Positions 7,632 through 14,147 of a stretch of DNA of 35,458 bases are shown piece by piece. The stretch is from NCBI GenBank assembly GCA_903867285.1, contig CAIPQX010000167.1:1-35458 (forward strand), read 5' to 3'. The notes under the pieces are model-generated. The model was not told where the DNA came from. It did no database searches and was given only the letters and a program-made list of their open reading frames with translations. Positions within the stretch are counted from its first letter, which is position 1. Every line of letters begins with the position of its first letter. The translations under genes were made by a program, and so were the position numbers. Source of the DNA: an uncultured Actinomycetes bacterium. GTDB taxonomy: Bacteria > Actinomycetota > Actinomycetes > Nanopelagicales > Nanopelagicaceae.

Positions 7632-9185
7632 TTAATTAGTCGGTTGCGTGTTAACCGTGATCGTTACCGTGGAACCAATATTTTGCGTCGTTCCTGCGCT
7701 AGGCGCCTGCGCCAAAATAATTTGAGTGGCTTGAGTTGAATCGTATGCAGTTGCGGTGCGCACCAAGAATCCCGCTTGCGTGAGAGTTGTAATTGCCTGC
7801 ACTTCACTCAATCCAACTAATTCTGGTACCTGTAAACTTCCGCTCGCGATTTGCAATACGACTCCCGCACCGGCGGGCAAGATACTTCCGGGAGATGGAT
7901 TCACTGCGAGTACAGTTCCGGGAGCTTGATTCGAATCAGTCGGGATCGTTTGCGCGACAAGTAAGCCGGCAGAGGTGAGCGCGCTGCGCGCATCTGCAAG
8001 AGATAGACCCACTAAGTTAATCGGAATAGCGGTATTTCCAGCGCCGCTAGATTCGGTCAAGGTAATGCTGCTGCCTGGGATCACCTTCGCATCGGCTAAT
8101 GGAAGTTGACTTGATATGCGGCCTTTTGGAATCGATGATGACGGTCCATCTTGAATATTTATGGTGAAGTTCGGCAATAAGGCTCGTGCCTGTGCCTCGG
8201 TGAGGCCAACGACATTTGGAACCTGCAGGCTAGGGACGCTTGGATTTTTAACCTGGGTATAAAGAGTGGATCCAGCAATAAGTGCAACAGCGACTGCCAC
8301 CCCACCGAGTAAGAAGAAGCGGCGCTTGGATTTGGTGCGTCGAATCTTTGTTGTTACCTGTTCCCCGCGCATGGCACGCCGCAGATCCTCCAGCATCGCT
8401 CCCGCATCTTGATAGCGATCATTGGGATCTTTATGAAGAGCGACCTGGATAATTGTCTCGAGATTGGGGTCGATATCAGGGTTGATATCAGAAGGCGCCG
8501 GTAGTGGAGCCGAAACATGTTGGAAAGCAATGGATACTGGTGTATCACCAATAAAAGGTGGTCTTCCAACTAACAATTCATACATCAAGCAGCCAACTGA
8601 GTAGATATCACTTCGCGCATCGGCATATTCGCCCGTGGCTTGCTCTGGAGATAGATACTGTGCCGTACCAACAACATTCCAAGTATTTGTCATCGTCGCA
8701 CCGACATCGTCTAGCGCGCGGGCGATACCGAAGTCCATCACCTTCACCTTGCCAGAGTCGGTGATCATAATGTTTCCCGGCTTTATATCTCTATGGATAA
8801 TTCCCTGCGTGTGTGAATACTCGAGTGCCTCGAGTATTTCAGCGACGATCTCCACCGCTTCATCTTGTGAGATCTCTGCATCCGATTGCAGAACTTGACG
8901 CAAGGTATGTCCCTTCACAAGCTCCATCACAATATATGAATTCGAACCATCCTCTCCAGAGTCAAAAACGGAAACGATGCCCGGATTATTCAACCCCCCC
9001 GCCGCCAGCGCCTCTTTCTTAAAACGAGCAACGAATGCGGGATCGCGTGCTAAATCGCTGCGCAAGATCTTGACTGCAACCTTACGGTGTAGGCGCAGAT
9101 CTTCTGCAATGTAGACATCGGCCATTCCACCGGTTCCAATCATGGCTCCGATTTCGTAGCGACTGTTGAATATCTTCTGGTTCAT
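7632..9185 (-). CDS. pknB: Serine/threonine protein kinase with PASTA repeats
   Basis: The kinase domain spans residues about 10-270, with GTGGMADVY (17-25), catalytic K39, HRDIKPGN (131-138), DFG (151-153) and an activation loop whose TMTNT threonines precede GTAQYLSPEQ. A basic juxtamembrane region (IRRTKSKRR) leads into one membrane helix at about 290-309. Three extracellular PASTA repeats follow (first starting VPNVVGLTEAQAR). PknB responds to peptidoglycan fragments and controls cell-wall synthesis and division. The M. tuberculosis kinase has four PASTA repeats; here I count three. Its ATG overlaps the pstP stop (ATGA), and pknA, pbpA and rodA are absent from between them. Confidence 0.96.
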   Translation of the reverse strand: MNQKIFNSRYEIGAMIGTGGMADVYIAEDLRLHRKVAVKILRSDLARDPAFVARFKKEALAAGGLNNPGIVSVFDSGEDGSNSYIVMELVKGHTLRQVLQSDAEISQDEAVEIVAEILEALEYSHTQGIIHRDIKPGNIMITDSGKVKVMDFGIARALDDVGATMTNTWNVVGTAQYLSPEQATGEYADARSDIYSVGCLMYELLVGRPPFIGDTPVSIAFQHVSAPLPAPSDINPDIDPNLETIIQVALHKDPNDRYQDAGAMLEDLRRAMRGEQVTTKIRRTKSKRRFFLLGGVAVAVALIAGSTLYTQVKNPSVPSLQVPNVVGLTEAQARALLPNFTINIQDGPSSSIPKGRISSQLPLADAKVIPGSSITLTESSGAGNTAIPINLVGLSLADARSALTSAGLLVAQTIPTDSNQAPGTVLAVNPSPGSILPAGAGVVLQIASGSLQVPELVGLSEVQAITTLTQAGFLVRTATAYDSTQATQIILAQAPSAGTTQNIGSTVTITVNTQPTN

Positions 9186-9958
9186 GCGCGGGCCGCCCCA
9201 AGTAATTCAATTGATGGCTCTACTTCAGTTTCCACGATCTCAACCCAGAGAATCGTCACATTATCTGGCGCGCCTTTTTCGAGAACCGCGGCTATTAATT
9301 GATTAACTACTTCAGCGGGGTCGGAGTTCTTAATGACATTAATAATCTCAAGATCAGAGAGGACAGAGCTGAGGCCATCGCTACAAAGTAGAAAATTGTC
9401 TCCCAATTTTGCCTCAAAGAGGTTGAGAATTGGGTCGATCCCAGAGTCGCCAATTAAAGCTTGAGTGAGCAGCGATCTTTGGGGATGGTTAATAACTTCA
9501 TCGGCGGTCAAGCGGCCTTGGTCTAACAACTCCTGCATAACCGTGTGGTCGTAACTCAGCTGAATTAACTTCTTCCCGTTCCACTGGTAGCAACGTGAGT
9601 CACCAATATGAAGGAGTTCAACGCGATCTCCGTTGAGGTGAAGCGCGGTAAGGGTTGTGCCCATGCCCTGCAAGCTACGATCGTTATTGGCCACCTCTGC
9701 AATCTCATGATCGATAGAGAAGGAGATATTGAGGAGCAGATCTTCGCGTGATTCTGAATCCAAGTTCGCGTCATTGAGTACTTCACTTAACTCTTTAACG
9801 GAGGTAATCGCAATTTTGGAGGCAACTTCTCCTCCGGCGTGGCCGCCCATCCCATCAGCCACTGCCACCAGCCTCGCAGAGACCAGGGCCGAATCCTCAT
9901 TGCCATCTCTTACAAGGCCGAGCTCGCTGCGCGCGATAACCTTAAAAGAGCGATTCAT
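9182..9958 (-). CDS. pstP: PP2C-type serine/threonine phosphatase
   Basis: This 258-residue PP2C phosphatase reverses PknB phosphorylation. Motifs seen are RDGNEDS, VADGMGGHAGGE, GDSRCY, LLCSDGLS and GAPDNVTI, which hold the metal-binding aspartates. The protein ends soon after the catalytic domain. M. tuberculosis PstP is about twice as long, with a membrane helix and extracytoplasmic tail, so this version appears soluble. It is the first gene of a two-gene operon with pknB. Its ATG follows TAGGCT by 6 nt, facing the tRNA-Leu gene. Confidence 0.95.
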   Translation of the reverse strand: MNRSFKVIARSELGLVRDGNEDSALVSARLVAVADGMGGHAGGEVASKIAITSVKELSEVLNDANLDSESREDLLLNISFSIDHEIAEVANNDRSLQGMGTTLTALHLNGDRVELLHIGDSRCYQWNGKKLIQLSYDHTVMQELLDQGRLTADEVINHPQRSLLTQALIGDSGIDPILNLFEAKLGDNFLLCSDGLSSVLSDLEIINVIKNSDPAEVVNQLIAAVLEKGAPDNVTILWVEIVETEVEPSIELLGAARA

Positions 9959-9964
9959 AGATTT

Positions 9965-9970
9965 AGCCTA
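9965..9970 (-). promoter_or_regulatory. -10 hexamer TAGGCT for pstP-pknB (leaderless)
   Basis: On the minus strand TAGGCT is followed by 6 nt and the pstP ATG at 9958. Confidence 0.55.
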
Positions 9971-9994
9971 ACGGTGCTAACCTCTTATGAGTAA

Positions 9995-10077
9995 GCCCGA
10001 GTGGCGGAACGGCAGACGCGCACGATTCAGGTTCGTGTACTCGTAAGGGTGTAGGGGTTCAAATCCCCTCTCGGGCA
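9995..10077 (+). tRNA. tRNA-Leu (anticodon CAG)
   Basis: This class II tRNA has acceptor stem GCCCGAG/CTCGGGC and discriminator A. The anticodon stem CACGA/TCGTG carries loop TTCAGGT, so the anticodon CAG is at 10028-10030. There is a long variable arm and a T arm GGGG-TTCAAAT-CCCC. The CCA end is not encoded. It reads CUG leucine codons. From memory, M. tuberculosis also carries a tRNA-Leu(CAG) beside its pstP-fha genes, so the position seems conserved. Confidence 0.95.
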
Positions 10078-10092
10078 CTCTTCTCACTTAGA

Positions 10093-10098
10093 TAGAGT
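10093..10098 (+). promoter_or_regulatory. -10 hexamer TAGAGT for pheA (leaderless)
   Basis: TAGAGT is followed by 6 nt and the GTG start at 10105. It lies just 16 nt past the tRNA-Leu end. Confidence 0.5.
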
Positions 10099-10104
10099 TC
10101 GCCA

Positions 10105-10938
10105 GTGAGTACATATGCCTACCTCGGACCCTCCGGAACATTTACCGAGGCAGCCTTAATAGGTATCACCTCCCCTGCGGACCAATTGATCCCTTATTCC
10201 AACGTGACCGCCGCTTTAGATGCCGTCCGTGAGGGGCGCGCAGAATTTGCCCTCGTTCCCATCGAAAATTCGGTTGAAGGGGTTGTTGCCCGCACTCTAG
10301 ATGAATTGGCTACTGGCGCCGCCTTGGAGATTGTCGCCGAAACCACGATTCCAGTGAGTTTTGCCTTGATGACTCTGCCTTCAAACAAGACCAAGACAAT
10401 CACTCGAATTGCCACTCACCCGCATGCTGAATCGCAATGCCGAATATTTATCGCGCGAGAATATTCCGGCGCGGAAGTTATTACCACACCCTCCACTGCA
10501 GCGGCAGCCGAGGGGCTGAAGGAGGGCAATTGGGATGGCGCAATCGCGGCGAAGATTGCAGCTGATAAGTACGGCCTCACGGTGATAGCAGAGAATATCG
10601 GCGACAATGATGCAGCCGTTACGCGATTTGTTCTCGCCCGTAAACCCGGCGTAATTCCAGTTCCAAGCGGCAATGATCGAACCTCGCTTGTCGCTTACAT
10701 AGGCATCGATCATGCCGGAGCTCTCTTAGAGATATTGACCGAATTCGCTAAGAATGATGTAAATCTCTCTTTCATTCAGAGCCGCCCTACCGGACGCGAG
10801 CTGGGGCATTATCACTTCATCATCGATGTTGAGGGCCACCAGAGCGATGTAGCGGTTGCACGCTCAATTATTGGCTTACGCTCGATCTGTGAAGATATTC
10901 GAGTTCTAGGTTCCTACCCTCGCGCGGCGAATAGATAG
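10105..10938 (+). CDS. pheA: Prephenate dehydratase
   Basis: This monofunctional enzyme converts prephenate to phenylpyruvate in phenylalanine synthesis. Its 277 residues form a periplasmic-binding-protein-like catalytic domain (YLGPSGTFTEAAL near the start; PIENSVEGVV; the conserved TRF in DNDAAVTRFVLARK) and a C-terminal ACT domain (GALLEILTEFAKNDVNL, then QSRPTGRELGHYHF). The family's phenylalanine-sensing ESRP motif reads QSRP here, a mild variant that could alter feedback inhibition. The start is GTG, with TAGAGT 6 nt upstream. The TAG stop forms part of the -10 hexamer of serS. Confidence 0.95.
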   Translation: MSTYAYLGPSGTFTEAALIGITSPADQLIPYSNVTAALDAVREGRAEFALVPIENSVEGVVARTLDELATGAALEIVAETTIPVSFALMTLPSNKTKTITRIATHPHAESQCRIFIAREYSGAEVITTPSTAAAAEGLKEGNWDGAIAAKIAADKYGLTVIAENIGDNDAAVTRFVLARKPGVIPVPSGNDRTSLVAYIGIDHAGALLEILTEFAKNDVNLSFIQSRPTGRELGHYHFIIDVEGHQSDVAVARSIIGLRSICEDIRVLGSYPRAANR

Positions 10939-10941
10939 GCT
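10936..10941 (+). promoter_or_regulatory. -10 hexamer TAGGCT for serS, overlapping the pheA stop codon
   Basis: TAGGCT begins with the pheA TAG stop and is followed by 6 nt and the serS GTG at 10948. The reuse of a stop codon as promoter sequence shows how compact the region is. Confidence 0.5.
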
Positions 10942-10947
10942 AACCCC

Positions 10948-12210
10948 GTGATTGATTTAAAGATATTGCGTGAGGACCCAGATCGCGTTCGCCAGTCGCA
11001 GAAGGTGCGCGGCGAGAGCGTCGAAATTGTTGACCAACTATTAGTTTTGGATGAAGCACGTCGTACCGCGATCACAACTTTTGAAACTTTGCGGGCAGAG
11101 CAGAACGTACTTTCGAAATCCGTTGGCGCTGCTAAGGGTGATGAAAAAAGCGCGCTCTTGGAGAATGCGAAGGCGCTCTCGGTAAAGGTAAAAGAGGCAG
11201 ATGCCGCACGTGCCGTTGCAGAGGCGGCCGCCGATGCAGCTTTGTTACAGATTCACAATGTGATTAGCCCAGATGCTCCAGTAGGCGGCGAGGCTGACTT
11301 TGTTGTTCTCGAGCATGTAGGGACACCACGTGATTTCTCCACTGCGGGATTTGAACCAAAGGATCATGTAGAACTCGGTAAAATTCTTAAAGCTATCGAT
11401 ACCGAGCGCGGGGCTAAGGTTGCGGGCTCTCGCTCTTATTACTTAACTGGGGTAGGTGCGCTCTTAGAATTTGCTCTCGTCAATTATGCAATTTCCTCCG
11501 CGACTAAAGCGGGTTTTACCCCTGTTATTCCGCCCGTCTTGGTGAACCCACCAGCGATGGAAGGCACGGGATTTTTAGGTCAAGCAGCAGAGAATGTCTA
11601 TCACTTAGAAGAAGATGATGTGTATCTCGTGGGTACCAGCGAAGTACCTCTCGCCGCGTATCACATGGACGAAGTCATCGATGGTTTGCCTTTGCGTTAC
11701 GCCGGATATTCAACGTGTTTTCGCCGTGAAGCAGGAACATATGGAAAAGATACGCGCGGCATTATTCGCGTTCATCAATTCGATAAAGTAGAGATGTTCA
11801 TTTTTTGTGAACCCAAAGATGCGCTCATTGAACACCAGAAGTTATTGCGTTGGGAGAAGGATTTCCTAGATGCGATGGAGATCCCTTACCGTGTTATCGA
11901 TGTCGCCTCTGGCGATCTGGGAGCTAGTGCCATTCGCAAATTTGATATCGAGGCTTGGATTCCTACGCAGAACGCGTATCGAGAAGTTACCAGCACATCT
12001 AACTGCACCGAATTCCAGGCGCGCCGTTTGAATATTCGATACCGCGATGGCGATGCAACGAAGCCAGTAGCAACCCTTAATGGAACCTTGGTCGCAATTC
12101 CAAGAATGATCGTTGCTATTTTAGAAAATCATCAACAAGCAGATGGTTCGGTTATTGTTCCCGCCGCCCTTCGCCCCTTCTTAGGAGTCGACCGATTACT
12201 TCCGGCATAA
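10948..12210 (+). CDS. serS: Seryl-tRNA synthetase
   Basis: This 420-residue class II synthetase has an N-terminal coiled-coil arm (about residues 30-110, rich in A, K and E) that reaches the long variable arm of tRNA-Ser, then the catalytic domain. Motif 2 is CFRREAGTYGKDTRGIIRVHQF; the region TSNCTEFQARRLNIRYR follows; motif 3 is in the NGTLVAIPRMIVAILENHQQ segment, the actinobacterial form of the usual NGSGLAVGRT. It begins MIDLKILREDPDRVRQSQK from GTG. A tRNA-Ser gene lies 860 nt downstream. The 3' end overlaps the next gene's inferred AUU start. Confidence 0.97.
   Translation: MIDLKILREDPDRVRQSQKVRGESVEIVDQLLVLDEARRTAITTFETLRAEQNVLSKSVGAAKGDEKSALLENAKALSVKVKEADAARAVAEAAADAALLQIHNVISPDAPVGGEADFVVLEHVGTPRDFSTAGFEPKDHVELGKILKAIDTERGAKVAGSRSYYLTGVGALLEFALVNYAISSATKAGFTPVIPPVLVNPPAMEGTGFLGQAAENVYHLEEDDVYLVGTSEVPLAAYHMDEVIDGLPLRYAGYSTCFRREAGTYGKDTRGIIRVHQFDKVEMFIFCEPKDALIEHQKLLRWEKDFLDAMEIPYRVIDVASGDLGASAIRKFDIEAWIPTQNAYREVTSTSNCTEFQARRLNIRYRDGDATKPVATLNGTLVAIPRMIVAILENHQQADGSVIVPAALRPFLGVDRLLPA
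12183..12197 (+). promoter_or_regulatory. Shine-Dalgarno AGGAG and AUU start codon of the HAD gene, inside serS
   Basis: AGGAG at 12183-12187 is followed by 7 nt and ATT at 12195-12197, the best initiation site in the frame of the downstream HAD protein. That frame has no ATG, GTG, TTG or CTG between its last upstream stop (12078-12080) and the ATG at 12363, which is too late. Confidence 0.5.
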
Positions 12211-13022
12211 CTGGCAAAAGACCTAAGGTCATTGCAACTGATTTAGATGGCACGATCGTCTCCTCGTATGAGCGGATCACTTCACGTACTATTGCGGCCT
12301 TCACCGCAGCTCGTGAAGCCGGCGTTGAGGTTTTCTTTGTCACCGGTAGGCCGCCTCGCTGGATGCGCGAGATCAAAGACACCTTTGGATTTGGTAACGC
12401 GATCTGTGCCAACGGAGCGATGCATTATGACTTAATGAAAGAAGAGGTCATTGAAGAGTGGTTGATTCCCCTTGAGAATCAATTCGAATTTGTTAAGAGA
12501 ATGCGCGCCGCCGTACCCTCGATCTCGTTTGCCACCGAATATGGAGATGAATTTCACCATGAAAGCGCGTACATCCCTCGCTGGGATGTTGGAGTCGACA
12601 TGGCACCTGTTTTGCGAATCGAAGAGAAGCTACTGAAGCCTGCCTTTAAAATGTTGGCTCGCTGTTCCGATTACGAATTCACGTCAGATGAGCTCTTGGA
12701 GATTGCTCTGCGTGAAGTCGGGGATCTTGTAACCATTACACACTCAAATGCGAGCGAGGCGCTTCTAGAGATATCTGCTCTCGGAGTCAGTAAAGGGGAA
12801 ACCCTCGCGAAACTTACGGCGCGCTTAGGGTTCACGTCGAAGGATGTTGTGACATTTGGAGATAACCCCAATGACTTTTCAATGCTCAAATGGGCAGATC
12901 GATCATGGGCGATGGCCGACGGTCACGTCGATGGCCCTAAGAACGCGAAGTTTGTCGCCCAACCTCATCACTTAGATGGTGTCGCAATTGTGATTGAAGA
13001 ATTGCTCGCCTTACCTGAGTAA
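12195..13022 (+). CDS. HAD-superfamily (Cof-type) phosphatase with apparent AUU start
   Basis: This Cof-like hydrolase dephosphorylates small phosphorylated metabolites such as sugar phosphates or flavin nucleotides; the substrate is unknown. Motif I is ATDLDGTIV, motif II is in FFVTGRPP, and motif IV is VTFGDNPNDFSML, with a C2-type cap between. An ATG at 12363 would remove motif I, so the true start must be upstream. The only well-placed site is ATT at 12195, with AGGAG 7 nt before, giving 275 residues, normal for the family. It overlaps the serS end by 16 nt. A sequencing error that hides a normal start is the alternative. Confidence 0.85.
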   Translation: MTSGITGKRPKVIATDLDGTIVSSYERITSRTIAAFTAAREAGVEVFFVTGRPPRWMREIKDTFGFGNAICANGAMHYDLMKEEVIEEWLIPLENQFEFVKRMRAAVPSISFATEYGDEFHHESAYIPRWDVGVDMAPVLRIEEKLLKPAFKMLARCSDYEFTSDELLEIALREVGDLVTITHSNASEALLEISALGVSKGETLAKLTARLGFTSKDVVTFGDNPNDFSMLKWADRSWAMADGHVDGPKNAKFVAQPHHLDGVAIVIEELLALPE

Positions 13023-13034
13023 AAAGTGGCGATT

Positions 13035-13063
13035 TTGCCTCTCCCTAGGTGTGCCAGTAAGTT
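13035..13063 (+). promoter_or_regulatory. Promoter of tRNA-Ser (TTGCCT-N17-TAAGTT)
   Basis: A -35-like TTGCCT (13035-13040) and a -10 TAAGTT (13058-13063) are separated by 17 nt, and the hexamer ends 7 nt before the first base of the tRNA. The geometry is near ideal for a sigma-70-type promoter. Confidence 0.6.
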
Positions 13064-13070
13064 TGCCCAC

Positions 13071-13156
13071 GGAGGGCTCGCATAGCGGCCGAGTGCACCG
13101 GTCTTGAAAACCGGCAAGGGAAACCTTCGTGGGTTCAAATCCCACGCCCTCCGCCA
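13071..13156 (+). tRNA. tRNA-Ser (anticodon TGA), CCA encoded
   Basis: This class II tRNA has acceptor stem GGAGGGC/GCCCTCC, discriminator G and an encoded CCA at 13154-13156. The anticodon stem CCGGT/ACCGG carries loop CTTGAAA, so TGA is at 13105-13107. There is a serine-type long variable arm (CAAGGGAAACCTTC) and a T arm GTGGG-TTCAAAT-CCCAC. The mature end is also the first part of a 9-bp tandem repeat. Confidence 0.96.
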
Positions 13157-13196
13157 GACCCGCCAGACCCGCCAGACCCGCCAGACCCGCCAGACC
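13153..13196 (+). repeat. 9-bp tandem repeat GCCAGACCC, 4 full copies plus 8 nt
   Basis: Perfect copies start at 13153, 13162, 13171 and 13180, with a partial copy at 13189-13196. The first copy begins with the tRNA-Ser discriminator G and its CCA, so every unit carries GCCA. Being perfect and short, it should vary in copy number between strains. Confidence 0.95.
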
Positions 13197-13232
13197 TTCT
13201 TGGGCTTGTGTGCGATTTCACCCCTAGAAGGT
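13194..13232 (+). other. Imperfect hairpin between tRNA-Ser and sdhC
   Basis: ACCTTCT (13194-13200) can pair with AGAAGGT (13226-13232), extended by GGG/CCC after a small internal loop. There is no following T run, so it is not a standard intrinsic terminator. It may limit tRNA read-through or form part of the sdh leader. Confidence 0.35.
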
Positions 13233-13278
13233 AGGAACCCACCTAGCCTTAATCGGGTTCTGGCACGAAACTTCTCCC

Positions 13279-14136
13279 ATGGCAATTGATACCTCAGGCA
13301 CCGGAGTCTTCTCCGAGGGGCGCGCAAAATTATCTGCTCGCACGCTGCGCACAGACAAGTGGTGGCTGCAACCACTCATCGCTTTCCTGGCGCTCTTTTC
13401 ATTTATTATTTATGCGACCTGGCGCGCTTTCGAGGGAGCGCATTATTTTCTCTCTCCACTGATCTCGCCTTTCTACTCGCCCTGTCTAACCACGAAGTGT
13501 GTAGATGGTTCGTCACTACTTGGACATTGGGCCTCAATTGGGACAATTTCGCCAGCTCTCTTGATTTTGATCTTCCCCTTGGGATTCCGCATGACTTGTT
13601 ACTACTACCGCAAGACCTATTACCGCTCTTTCTGGATGTCACCACCTGCATGTGCCGTAGCCGAGCCGCACGCAAAGTACACCGGTGAAACACGCAAGCC
13701 ACTCATTTTGCAAAATGCGCACCGCTACTTCTTTTACGCCGGACTAGTTTTTAATGTACTCCTGACCATTGATGCGATTCTCTCCTTCCGCCGCCCATTT
13801 GTTGGCGGAAATATCGAGACGTATCCAGGAAGCGTTGCGCAGGCTCACGAAGTACTCAAGTGGGGACATATGAGCATCGGTACGATCGTGCTTCTAGCTA
13901 ACGCAACTTTCCTATGGCTCTACTCTGCTTCGTGCCACACCTGTCGTCACACAATCGGTGGCCGGCTACGTAACTTCTCAAAGCACCCGGTTCGCTATAA
14001 GGCTTGGACCATCGTCTCTGCCCTGAATCATAAACACCAAGAATTCGCTTGGGTCTCTTTAGTTGGTGTTGCTTTTGCCGATATTTATGTGCGGACCGTT
14101 TCAATTCACCCACTTCTTAACCACTACTTCTTCTAA
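13279..14136 (+). CDS. sdhC: Succinate dehydrogenase membrane subunit, mycobacterial Sdh1 type
   Basis: This 285-residue membrane anchor has about five hydrophobic segments (about 32-48, 85-103, 150-170, 195-215, 255-270). It carries the quinone-reducing part of complex II for the adjacent flavoprotein and iron-sulfur subunits. The C219-H-T-C-R-H224 cluster at a membrane edge resembles the ligand set of the membrane-embedded Rieske [2Fe-2S] centre reported for mycobacterial Sdh1. Other conserved cysteines are C69, C74, C107 and C125. Start ATG at 13279; upstream GAAACT 6 nt away is a weak -10 match. It begins a tightly spaced sdhCAB operon. Confidence 0.85.
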   Translation: MAIDTSGTGVFSEGRAKLSARTLRTDKWWLQPLIAFLALFSFIIYATWRAFEGAHYFLSPLISPFYSPCLTTKCVDGSSLLGHWASIGTISPALLILIFPLGFRMTCYYYRKTYYRSFWMSPPACAVAEPHAKYTGETRKPLILQNAHRYFFYAGLVFNVLLTIDAILSFRRPFVGGNIETYPGSVAQAHEVLKWGHMSIGTIVLLANATFLWLYSASCHTCRHTIGGRLRNFSKHPVRYKAWTIVSALNHKHQEFAWVSLVGVAFADIYVRTVSIHPLLNHYFF

Positions 14137-14147
14137 AGGCGCTGACC

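Noticed and set aside
13153..13196. CRISPR-like array
   Set aside because: Units are 9 bp and contiguous with no spacers.
13104..13289. Plus-strand frame with RQT repeats
   Set aside because: It begins inside the tRNA-Ser anticodon loop and is only a translation of the 9-bp tandem repeat.
12968..13375. Minus-strand 135-residue frame with VWR repeats and an AWDLNPRRFPLP segment
   Set aside because: It is the antisense of tRNA-Ser and the 9-bp repeat. This type of tRNA-antisense product is a known spurious annotation.
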